Assembly (NCBI GenBank): GCA_030590585.1
Contig: JAUUYD010000022.1
Coordinates: forward strand, 1-12,933
Reading direction: 5' to 3'
From: Spirochaeta sp.
GTDB taxonomy: Bacteria; Spirochaetota; Spirochaetia; Spirochaetales_E; Spirochaetaceae_B
Length of the DNA stretch: 12,933 nucleotides
The notes under the pieces are model-generated. The model saw only the letters and a program-made list of their open reading frames with translations. It searched no databases and was not told the origin of the DNA. Every line of letters begins with the position of its first letter. The first letter of the stretch is position 1. Shown here in pieces: positions 1 through 6,175 of the stretch. The position numbers and the translations under genes are program-made.

Positions 1-312
1 ATATCACTGACTCTGGCATTTATCCCCAGGATACTGGATGAAGGAGCCACAATTCGGGATGCCGCCTTCAGCCGGGGGCTGGGAAGCCGCCGATCGGTAT
101 TCCGACGAGCCGTATCCCTTGGACTGCCCATGGCTGAAGCAACACTCCGCCGGGCCGACCTCACAAGTGAAGCCCTGCTTTCCCGATGCTACAGCGATAA
201 CCCGACATCCGGGGAATTCCATTTGAAATTGACCGATCTGCTGCTCACTTCAGCGGCAATAATGCCGCCTGTTATCGTTACAATTATCTGCACAGAACTT
301 GGATGCCGATAG
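1..312 (+). CDS. EcfT/CbiQ-type ECF transporter transmembrane subunit, C-terminal part (5' truncated by the window)
   Basis: The window opens inside this gene; 103 codons of frame 1 remain before a TAG at 310-312. EcfT subunits are membrane proteins that couple the ABC ATPases of energy-coupling-factor vitamin or metal importers to the substrate-binding S component. The support here is the typical cytoplasmic coupling region: a 'FIPRILDEGATIRDAAFSRG' stretch (19-78) resembling the family's 'RFIPxxxxE...A...ARG', then a second helix ending in LLSRCY (175-192). The family usually has two Ala-Arg-Gly-like motifs that touch the ATPases; here they read SRG (70-78) and SRC (181-189). The C-terminal end is hydrophobic (AAIMPPVIVTIIC), consistent with a final membrane helix. 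The substrate cannot be told. The ATPase genes would be expected upstream, outside the window. Family assignment rests on a short fragment read by eye. Confidence 0.65.
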   Translation: MSLTLAFIPRILDEGATIRDAAFSRGLGSRRSVFRRAVSLGLPMAEATLRRADLTSEALLSRCYSDNPTSGEFHLKLTDLLLTSAAIMPPVIVTIICTELGCR

Positions 313-321
313 AACCTTTCG

Positions 322-1929
322 ATGATCCTGCAGCACCTTGTCACAAATACTACATTTTCGTATGTTTCACCTATGATGGAAGCAAACGATCGCATCGACG
401 GCAGGCATTACCGCCGCCGAATACAGGAACTCACTCTTTTATTCGAAATCAGTCAAATACTGGATCGCAGTATCGATCTGGATCAAATTATTTCTCCCGT
501 TCTGGAAGCCATTGCCGATCACATGGGGATGCACCGGGGAACAGTAACCCTTTTAAACCGCCAATCCCGTGAAATCAGGATATCCGCCGCCTACGGTCTT
601 ACCGGGAAAGAACAGGCCAGGGGCCGCTATAAACTTGGCGAGGGTATAACCGGCCAGGTGGTTCAAACCGGCCGGCCGATGATTGTACCGGATATATCAG
701 CAGAACCTGAATTTCTGGATAAAACCGGTGCCCGCTCTGATGATACTTCTACTGCATTTATCTGCGTTCCCATTAAAATTGACCAGGAAACCTGCGGGGC
801 CCTCTCCAGCGACCGGCTGTTCGGTGATGAAATAGCCCTGGATGAGGATGTCCGGCTGCTCACCATCATCGGCAGTATGATTGCCCGGGCTGTTGAGCTC
901 AGACGGAACGGAGAAGAAGCCAGAAAAGCCCTGAAAGAGGAGAATTCCAGGCTTCAGGCAGCGTTGAGGGAATCTTTTCAGCCCAAAAATATGATTGGCA
1001 GTACCCGGTCGATGAAACAGGTTTATGAACTTCTTAGACAAGTGGCCCCAAGTGAAGCAACAGTTCTGATCCGCGGTGAAAGTGGAACGGGCAAGGAGCT
1101 CATCGCCAATGCCCTTCATTACAACAGCCCGCGGTCGGGAAAAAGTTTTATTAAGGTAAACTGCGCCGCACTGCCTGAAGGTGTTATCGAATCAGAACTC
1201 TTCGGCCATGAGGAAGGGGCCTTCACCGGCGCTATAAAAACCCGGAAAGGCCGGTTTGAAATGGCCGACGGCGGCACCATTTTCCTGGACGAAATCGGTG
1301 ATTTGTCTCCACTGCTCCAGGTAAAGCTGCTTCGTGTGCTTCAGGAACGGGAAATAGAACGTGTTGGGGGAAATCAAACCATTCCCGTAGATGTACGGGT
1401 TATAGCGGCGACAAACCGCCCCCTGGAAGAAGAAATCTCCAATGGCACATTCCGGGAAGACCTGTTCTACCGACTGAATGTCTACCCCATCCATATTCCC
1501 CCTTTGAGGGAACGTCATGGAGATATCATGCTTCTAGCCGATCATTTTATTGAGAAATACTCAAAGAAGAACCGAAAAAACATCAAACGTATTTCGAGTT
1601 CTTCCATCGATCTGTTAACCAGTTATCACTGGCCGGGAAATGTCAGAGAGCTGGAGAACTGCATTGAGAGGGCTGTATTACTCTCCACAGATGAGGTGAT
1701 TCATGCCTATCATCTGCCTCCCAGCCTCCAGTCCGCCGAATCCACCGACACCGGGTTGGCATCAACCCTCTCTGTAGCCCTGGATAAACTCGAAGAAGAA
1801 CTTCTCCGGGAAGCCTTGAAATCATCAAAAGGAAACCGTGCTGAAGCGGCACGGCACTTGGGGATATCAGAACGCATCATGGGATTAAGAGTTGACAAAT
1901 TTCAAATAAATCCAAAAAAATACCGATAA
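322..1929 (+). CDS. nifA: NifA-type sigma-54-dependent transcriptional activator (GAF, AAA+, Fis HTH)
   Basis: This is an enhancer-binding protein that uses ATP to remodel sigma-54 RNA polymerase at -24/-12 promoters. Domains for the 535-aa form: a GAF sensor at about 52-195 containing LGEGITGQVV and VPDIS; an AAA+ domain with Walker A GESGTGKE (252-259), the sigma-54 contact loop GAFTGA (299-304), Walker B with Asp-Glu at 323-324 and an arginine-finger region REDLFYRLN starting at 378; and a C-terminal Fis-type HTH at about 503-535. The GAF wording and the HTH ending are closer to NifA than to general NtrC-type regulators. The linker between AAA+ and HTH has no cysteines, unlike the redox-sensitive NifAs of rhizobia. 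The start is uncertain: ATG 322 lies 9 nt after the upstream stop, while ATG 373 or 376 would remove a 17-18-residue extension; none has a clear Shine-Dalgarno sequence. No nif gene is visible, so nitrogen fixation as the target is inference. Confidence 0.85.
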   Translation: MILQHLVTNTTFSYVSPMMEANDRIDGRHYRRRIQELTLLFEISQILDRSIDLDQIISPVLEAIADHMGMHRGTVTLLNRQSREIRISAAYGLTGKEQARGRYKLGEGITGQVVQTGRPMIVPDISAEPEFLDKTGARSDDTSTAFICVPIKIDQETCGALSSDRLFGDEIALDEDVRLLTIIGSMIARAVELRRNGEEARKALKEENSRLQAALRESFQPKNMIGSTRSMKQVYELLRQVAPSEATVLIRGESGTGKELIANALHYNSPRSGKSFIKVNCAALPEGVIESELFGHEEGAFTGAIKTRKGRFEMADGGTIFLDEIGDLSPLLQVKLLRVLQEREIERVGGNQTIPVDVRVIAATNRPLEEEISNGTFREDLFYRLNVYPIHIPPLRERHGDIMLLADHFIEKYSKKNRKNIKRISSSSIDLLTSYHWPGNVRELENCIERAVLLSTDEVIHAYHLPPSLQSAESTDTGLASTLSVALDKLEEELLREALKSSKGNRAEAARHLGISERIMGLRVDKFQINPKKYR

Positions 1930-1950
1930 CCCACCGGGAAACGGCCTGTT

Positions 1951-3300
1951 TTATTGAGATACAAAGTCCAGTACTTTCTCTTCCATGTAGGGGAAAAACG
2001 GATTGTATCTCAATCTCTCCAGATTGATACTGGTTCCAAGAACACCTCTTTCTCCTTTAACGTTCAACCCTCCAATCAGGGAATCTTTGCCGTAAACAGC
2101 ATCAGCAGGTGATAAGGGAACACTGATATGAGAAATGGCATACACAGATTCCGGCCACTCGCCGTCATCGGGAATCATACTGATCATATCTTTAACCCGT
2201 TCACCATGTACCGAATCAGGGGTCCATTCCAGAACGTCACTTGAAATTATCGACTGATATCTTCTATTCACATCAAATAGAAACAGCTGACTGCCTTCCG
2301 GTGCCATTCTTTCATAAAGTTCATACACTCTCTCAGGAAGAACAGTGGCATCAACCCGGGACTGAAAAGTTATCATAGGCGGAATTTTTTCCAGATACTC
2401 CACTCTGGATGAAATCTTAGAAACAAGATCCCAGTTCTTCTTTGACAGGCTGTAAATTTGATACCCGGCGTTGTATGGCCAGGATGTATAGCGGTAAGGA
2501 TCGTATTCAGGTTTGATATTCTGCCATTTGAACTTTTGGAAAAACGGCATCCAACTGATAATTTTGTGCAAATTTGTAAATTCTGCTAAAGCTGTAATCC
2601 CGAATGCAGGAGAAAAGAACAGCAGCTTGCCCGGGATTTCCCCGCTGCCTTCAAGTATTCTTTCCATGGTATAGCGGAGGTTCAACGCGGCGCCGGTAGA
2701 GAATCCACCCATGATAAAAACGCCCTTGCCCTGTTTCCTGATTTCCTCTTTTACAAAAGCCGCCGCAAACTCAACTGCCTGATACCAGTCCTGCCAGCGT
2801 ATATCCAGCAGAGCTGCCGGCAGTATCCCGTGGCCGGGAAGTCTCAACCCTATAACATAGAACCCTGCCCCGGAAAGGTATTTTCCTGTCTCAAGCATGT
2901 GGTAGGGAGAATCCGAAAGTCCATGCACCAGCAGAACACCGCCTTTGAACTCATCACCTGAGGGCTCAAGAACAAATGAACTGTTCAGATTTTCACCATC
3001 AATAACGGGGGAGAACACATCACCATCAGTATATTTGATAAATTCCTGTGTTGAATCTTCAGCAAGTGAATCGAAAATATTTTTAATATAATCCCTTTCT
3101 GCCGTCTGATACTGTTCAAATGAAGAAAATGAAGCGTATACCGGTTTATCTGCCGGGAATTTCATGTAATGCCAGGACTGCATATCAGGCTGTCCTCCGG
3201 AATTCACTGCCATAGCAGATATCAGGATACTCAGTAGAACAATAATTAACAGTCCTGAATATCTCAATGTTTTTTTAATGTGAATCGCTCTTATATCCAT
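1951..3300 (-). CDS. Membrane-anchored or exported alpha/beta hydrolase (serine esterase/lipase-like)
   Basis: The 449-residue protein begins with a basic stretch and one hydrophobic segment at about 14-32, so it is probably exported or tethered with its domain outside the cytoplasm. The alpha/beta hydrolase fold is shown by the oxyanion-hole motif LLVHGLSDSP (His-Gly at 126-127), the LRLPGHG loop (152-158) and the nucleophile elbow GGFSTGA with Ser201. A probable acid is Asp317 in SRVDATV, and His365 in SVHGE is a plausible third triad member, though less certain. This pattern is common in the Hydrolase_4/serine aminopeptidase S33 group, which includes monoacylglycerol lipases and carboxylesterases; the substrate cannot be deduced. 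The gene converges on the NifA-type gene with only 21 nt between stop codons and no obvious terminator. The ATG at 3298-3300 has no Shine-Dalgarno sequence, and the palindromic element lies directly upstream. Confidence 0.8.
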   Translation of the reverse strand: MDIRAIHIKKTLRYSGLLIIVLLSILISAMAVNSGGQPDMQSWHYMKFPADKPVYASFSSFEQYQTAERDYIKNIFDSLAEDSTQEFIKYTDGDVFSPVIDGENLNSSFVLEPSGDEFKGGVLLVHGLSDSPYHMLETGKYLSGAGFYVIGLRLPGHGILPAALLDIRWQDWYQAVEFAAAFVKEEIRKQGKGVFIMGGFSTGAALNLRYTMERILEGSGEIPGKLLFFSPAFGITALAEFTNLHKIISWMPFFQKFKWQNIKPEYDPYRYTSWPYNAGYQIYSLSKKNWDLVSKISSRVEYLEKIPPMITFQSRVDATVLPERVYELYERMAPEGSQLFLFDVNRRYQSIISSDVLEWTPDSVHGERVKDMISMIPDDGEWPESVYAISHISVPLSPADAVYGKDSLIGGLNVKGERGVLGTSINLERLRYNPFFPYMEEKVLDFVSQ

Positions 3301-3462
3301 AAGGAATGAATGGCATCATACCCCAGGGCAGAGCCTTGGAACAGGAGCCGCTCAATCGGCTCCTGTTCTGCGGCAGAGCCGCAGGGTATGAAACCATGCT
3401 TTCCCTGCACTCATTCGGCAATGAACAAGTTCACTGCTCTCATTTCGTTTGGGAATCAGCTG
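3301..3462. other. Intergenic region between CNB gene and hydrolase gene
   Basis: These 162 nt hold no convincing gene. Besides the four-way element, outer pairing may continue: ATGG (3310-3313) can pair with CCAT (3394-3397), and GAATGA (3304-3309) with TCATTC (3411-3416) across an asymmetric bulge. A separate imperfect hairpin lies at 3418-3437, with TGAAC pairing GTTCA over a 2-nt centre plus three more pairs beyond a mismatch. On the minus strand this region is both the downstream flank of the CNB gene and the leader of the hydrolase gene. No T-run marking an intrinsic terminator is visible. A minus-strand TATGAT (3315-3320) could serve as a -10 element for the hydrolase, but no good -35 accompanies it. 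Confidence 0.6.
3317..3390. repeat. 74-nt palindromic element forming a perfect four-way junction (REP/MITE-like)
   Basis: The element is built entirely of nested complementary segments. An outer 7-bp stem pairs CATACCC (3317-3323) with GGGTATG (3384-3390). Inside are three hairpins with no bases between them. Arm 1 (3324-3338) pairs CAGGGC with GCCTTG across an AGA loop, with one G-T wobble. Arm 2 (3339-3368) pairs GAACAGGAGCCG with CGGCTCCTGTTC, 12 perfect bp, across a 6-nt loop. Arm 3 (3369-3383) pairs TGCGGC with GCCGCA across an AGA loop. GGCAGAGCC occurs in both outer arms (3327-3335 and 3372-3380). No T-tract follows on either strand, so a simple terminator is unlikely. It resembles, from memory, GGCAGAGCC-bearing intergenic palindromes seen in various bacterial genomes. 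Whether it acts as DNA (mobile or cruciform) or RNA is unknown. Confidence 0.75.
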
Positions 3463-4686
3463 TTATCGTGAGCGTTCCAGTCTGGACTCCCGGCGGATTT
3501 CCATTTTTTTGTAGTACTCTGCCGATTTCTTAATCTGGGAAATATCAGAAGAATAGAGATTATTATCCACGATTGTGAGATCTTTGCTTTCGAGGAGAGT
3601 TGCGATGGCTCCTCTACCCACATCTTTTGCCAGTCCTACCATATTGATTAAATCATTAGGACCGAATCCGAAGGTATGTGACTGACGAGATGTCAGGTCC
3701 ATCCTTTCTTTTTCAAGCTCCAGTACCAGACTGTCGTAGAGTCTGCCCACCGGATCTTCGATGAGGGTATTGCGAAGCTGCCGGTTCAGGTTCCAGATTC
3801 TCTCAGCAAGAGAAGAGGTGAGCCTTGAGATAATCCTGGGTTGTTCCACTACCATGCCTTTGAAGTTGGCACGATTCACAGCCATCAGAATGGAGTCTTC
3901 ATGTGCTATAGCTGAAGCGCTGCGGGGCTTGTTCTCCAACAGGGCCATTTCACCAAAAATATCACCACTCTTGAGCAGAGCCAGCAGCACCTCGTTGTTA
4001 TTCACAATCTTGGTGATCCGGATGCTGCCTTTCTGGATAATAAACAGCTCAGGACCGCTTTCTCCCTCGGCAAAGAGCATCGTATCCTTGGGATACTGCC
4101 TTATGAATTTTGTAGTATCGGGGTTGAGATTGGCTGTTTTCGCGTAAGGCTTGATACGGGCCATTCTCTGCTTGGCGACAGTGATATTGGATCCGTGAGG
4201 GTTGGTAATACAGTATTTATAGTAGGCGTAGAAGGCCTGATTGAATTGGTTTTGTTTGGCATAATACTCACCAACCTGAAAAAGATGCCTATCATCAACT
4301 TCCACTGAACTTTTAAAAGTCAGCCGGGTGAGAGCCTGGTCGAGTAATCGAACCTGACGGGAGAACCCATTGATGATTTTCATGGCAACCGGGGTATTAC
4401 GTTCAATAAGCAGGGAATACTGGTCTGAACGAACAGTAATCAAAGTACAGTTCTCAATAGCAACCGCATTGTCTATATGAGCATGATTACTCATGGTGGA
4501 GACAACGCCGAAGAAGTCACCGGGTTTGAGAATAGCTTCATCCTCTTCCTCGGGTATCTCCAGATCTTTCTCAATCCGGACAAGACCTGAGCGGACGATG
4601 TAGAACAGATTGGCGCTTTTACCTTCTATAGTGATATAGGCGCCTTTGTTGTAATTTACCAGTCCCAGCTGTAAGGGATTACCCAT
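3463..4686 (-). CDS. Tandem cyclic-nucleotide-binding-domain regulator (Crp-like C terminus)
   Basis: The 407-aa protein has two cNMP-binding beta barrels. The second (about 190-290) carries an intact phosphate-binding cassette, GDIFGEMALL followed by PRSAS, including Glu246 and Arg255. The first (about 5-105) has the same frame, GDFFGVVS..., but Val61 and His70 occupy the Glu and Arg positions, so it probably does not bind cNMP. Between them, residues 134-163 (QVGEYYAKQNQFNQAFYAYYKYC) look like one TPR-type helical hairpin. The C-terminal 100 residues have the spacing of a Crp-type winged helix (DPVGRLYDSL... then DLINMVGLAKDVGRGAIATLL), so DNA binding is plausible but not certain. GGAG lies 5 nt before the ATG. 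It follows glyA by 86 nt but has its own promoter. From memory it corresponds to the T. pallidum TP0089 family. Target genes are unknown. Confidence 0.85.
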   Translation of the reverse strand: MGNPLQLGLVNYNKGAYITIEGKSANLFYIVRSGLVRIEKDLEIPEEEDEAILKPGDFFGVVSTMSNHAHIDNAVAIENCTLITVRSDQYSLLIERNTPVAMKIINGFSRQVRLLDQALTRLTFKSSVEVDDRHLFQVGEYYAKQNQFNQAFYAYYKYCITNPHGSNITVAKQRMARIKPYAKTANLNPDTTKFIRQYPKDTMLFAEGESGPELFIIQKGSIRITKIVNNNEVLLALLKSGDIFGEMALLENKPRSASAIAHEDSILMAVNRANFKGMVVEQPRIISRLTSSLAERIWNLNRQLRNTLIEDPVGRLYDSLVLELEKERMDLTSRQSHTFGFGPNDLINMVGLAKDVGRGAIATLLESKDLTIVDNNLYSSDISQIKKSAEYYKKMEIRRESRLERSR

Positions 4687-4725
4687 GCCATCTCCAAGAG
4701 GATTATGAAACCTGTTGATGCAACC

Positions 4726-4755
4726 ATTCTAAGGAGCCGAAGTGTCTATCGTCAA
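4726..4755 (-). promoter_or_regulatory. Sigma-70-type promoter of the CNB gene
   Basis: On the minus strand TTGACG (4750-4755, 5/6 match to TTGACA) is followed after 18 nt by TAGAAT (4726-4731, 5/6 match to TATAAT). The predicted start of transcription is near 4719, giving a leader of about 33 nt that contains the GGAG ribosome site before ATG 4686. It lies in the 86-nt gap after glyA, so the CNB gene can be expressed independently of the upstream genes. Confidence 0.65.
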
Positions 4756-4772
4756 GCGAATAGCCTATTTCA

Positions 4773-6074
4773 TTACAATCCCGGATACACCGGAAAGCGC
4801 TCACAGAGGACTTTCACCTTTTCTGCGATACTTTTTAAAATTTTCTCGTCTCCACCTGATTTCAAAGCATCAACCATATAGCCTGCCACTTCACCCATCT
4901 GTTCGGTCTGAAGACCACGGCTGGTGATGGCCGGTGTACCAACTCGGATACCGGAACTGATCCTCGGAGGTTTGGGATCGAAGGGAATGGCGTTCTTGTT
5001 TACAGTCATTCCAGCAAGATCCAGCCAGGTTTCAGCTTCCTTTCCTGTTACATTCAGGGGACCGAGATCTACAAGCATCAAATGATTATCTGTTCCGCCG
5101 GAAACCAGCCTGACACCGCCGTCAATAAGAGCTGCGGCAAGGGCTTGAGCATTTTCCTTTACCAGTTTCTGATAATCCTTGAACTCAGGCTGCATAGCCT
5201 CTTTAAATGCCACGGCCTTGGCGGCAATGATATGCATCAGCGGGCCGCCCTGGGTTCCCGGGAATATAACACTGTTGATTATTTCACCAATTCGCTTGGT
5301 TCGGCCTGATTTGGGAGCTACGATACCCATATCATTCTCGATATCCTTTCCTACAAGAATCATACCTCCGCGAGGCCCTCTGAGTGTCTTATGAGTCGTC
5401 GTCGTGGTGATGTGAGAATGTGGTACCGGGGAGGGATGCTCACCTGCGGCAACCAGACCGGCTATGTGAGCCATATCGCTTATCAGCAGGGCTCCGGCTT
5501 CATCGGCAACAGCCCGGAATTTTATAAAATCCAGAATCCGGGGATAGGCGGAGGCACCGGCTACAATCACCCTGGGTTTATGCTCAACAGCCAGTCGGCG
5601 AAGCTCATCGTAATCGATTGTTTCCGTATCTTTACCGACGCCGTAGCTGACAATATTATAATCTTTTCCGGAAAAACTGACTGGAGAACCATGTGTGAGA
5701 TGACCGCCATGAGCCAGGTTCATTCCCAAAAGAGTATCACCATGATTCATCACTGCCCTGTAGGCCGACATATTGGCCTGACTTCCGGCATGAGGCTGGA
5801 CATTGACATATTCAGCTCCGAAGAGCTTTTTTGCCCTTTCTATCGCCAGAGTTTCGGCCACATCCACATACTCACAACCACCGTAATACCGTTTGGAAGG
5901 ATAGCCTTCGGCATACTTGTTGGTAAGAACTGATCCTGCAGCCTCAAGAACAGCCCGTGAAACAAGGTTCTCAGAGGCGATAAGCTCCAGACGATCCCGC
6001 TGCCGGGACAGTTCATCGGTCATGGCGGCATGCAGTTCAGGATCAACTTCGGCAATGCTTCTATTATCAAGCAT
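4773..6074 (-). CDS. glyA: Serine hydroxymethyltransferase
   Basis: This PLP enzyme interconverts serine plus tetrahydrofolate with glycine plus 5,10-methylene-tetrahydrofolate in the cytoplasm and is the main source of one-carbon units. The 433-aa length is normal. Family signatures are present throughout: LIASEN (31-36), [16 protein letters not shown] (51-66), QPHAGSQAN (93-101), the PLP-contacting SDMAHIAG (Asp200, His203), the Schiff-base lysine motif [15 protein letters not shown] (Lys229), and [14 protein letters not shown] near the C terminus. The ATG at 6072-6074 has a strong GGAGG 10 nt upstream. The gene lies 101 nt behind the transglutaminase-like gene and has its own likely promoter. 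Nothing in it is unusual. Confidence 0.97.
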   Translation of the reverse strand: MLDNRSIAEVDPELHAAMTDELSRQRDRLELIASENLVSRAVLEAAGSVLTNKYAEGYPSKRYYGGCEYVDVAETLAIERAKKLFGAEYVNVQPHAGSQANMSAYRAVMNHGDTLLGMNLAHGGHLTHGSPVSFSGKDYNIVSYGVGKDTETIDYDELRRLAVEHKPRVIVAGASAYPRILDFIKFRAVADEAGALLISDMAHIAGLVAAGEHPSPVPHSHITTTTTHKTLRGPRGGMILVGKDIENDMGIVAPKSGRTKRIGEIINSVIFPGTQGGPLMHIIAAKAVAFKEAMQPEFKDYQKLVKENAQALAAALIDGGVRLVSGGTDNHLMLVDLGPLNVTGKEAETWLDLAGMTVNKNAIPFDPKPPRISSGIRVGTPAITSRGLQTEQMGEVAGYMVDALKSGGDEKILKSIAEKVKVLCERFPVYPGL

Positions 6075-6108
6075 GTATTGTTAACCTCCGGGAGGATATT
6101 TCAGTTAG

Positions 6109-6137
6109 AGAATATCCTTCGTCAGGAGAACTGGCAA
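6109..6137 (-). promoter_or_regulatory. Sigma-70-type promoter of glyA with flanking inverted repeat
   Basis: On the minus strand TTGCCA (6132-6137, 5/6 match) and TATTCT (6109-6114, 4/6 match) are separated by exactly 17 nt. Transcription would start near 6102, about 28 nt before the glyA ATG. An exact 8-bp inverted repeat brackets it: TATCCTTC (plus-strand 6113-6120) and GAAGGATA (6143-6150), with half-site centres 30 bp apart. One half overlaps the -10 and the other lies just upstream of the -35, which is a layout expected of a repressor operator. A weak stem-loop for the upstream transcript is the alternative. Confidence 0.55.
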
Positions 6138-6175
6138 GTAGAGAAGGATAAGGGAATCTGCATATAGTGTGTTTT

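Noticed and set aside
697..1119. 140-aa minus-strand open frame
   Set aside because: It is antisense to the GAF and Walker A regions of the NifA-type gene, where the plus strand is clearly coding.
1930..1950. Bidirectional terminator between the convergent NifA-type and hydrolase genes
   Set aside because: The 21-nt gap has no stem longer than about 3 bp and no clear T-run.
3339..3368. 12-bp hairpin as an intrinsic terminator for the CNB gene
   Set aside because: No T-tract follows the stem on either strand, and the neighbouring arms continue the pairing instead.
3317..3390. Cloverleaf of tRNA-like size (74 nt, 7-bp closing stem)
   Set aside because: The other arms have 6, 12 and 6 bp with 3-, 6- and 3-nt loops; there is no TTCRA loop, D-loop, anticodon loop of 7 or variable region, so it is not a tRNA.
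3306..3533. 75-aa plus-strand open frame across the palindromic element
   Set aside because: It runs through the palindrome and into the 3' end of the CNB gene on the opposite strand, has no ribosome site and resembles no protein I know.
5391..5933. 180-aa plus-strand open frame
   Set aside because: It is antisense to the conserved core of glyA and has no protein-like features.
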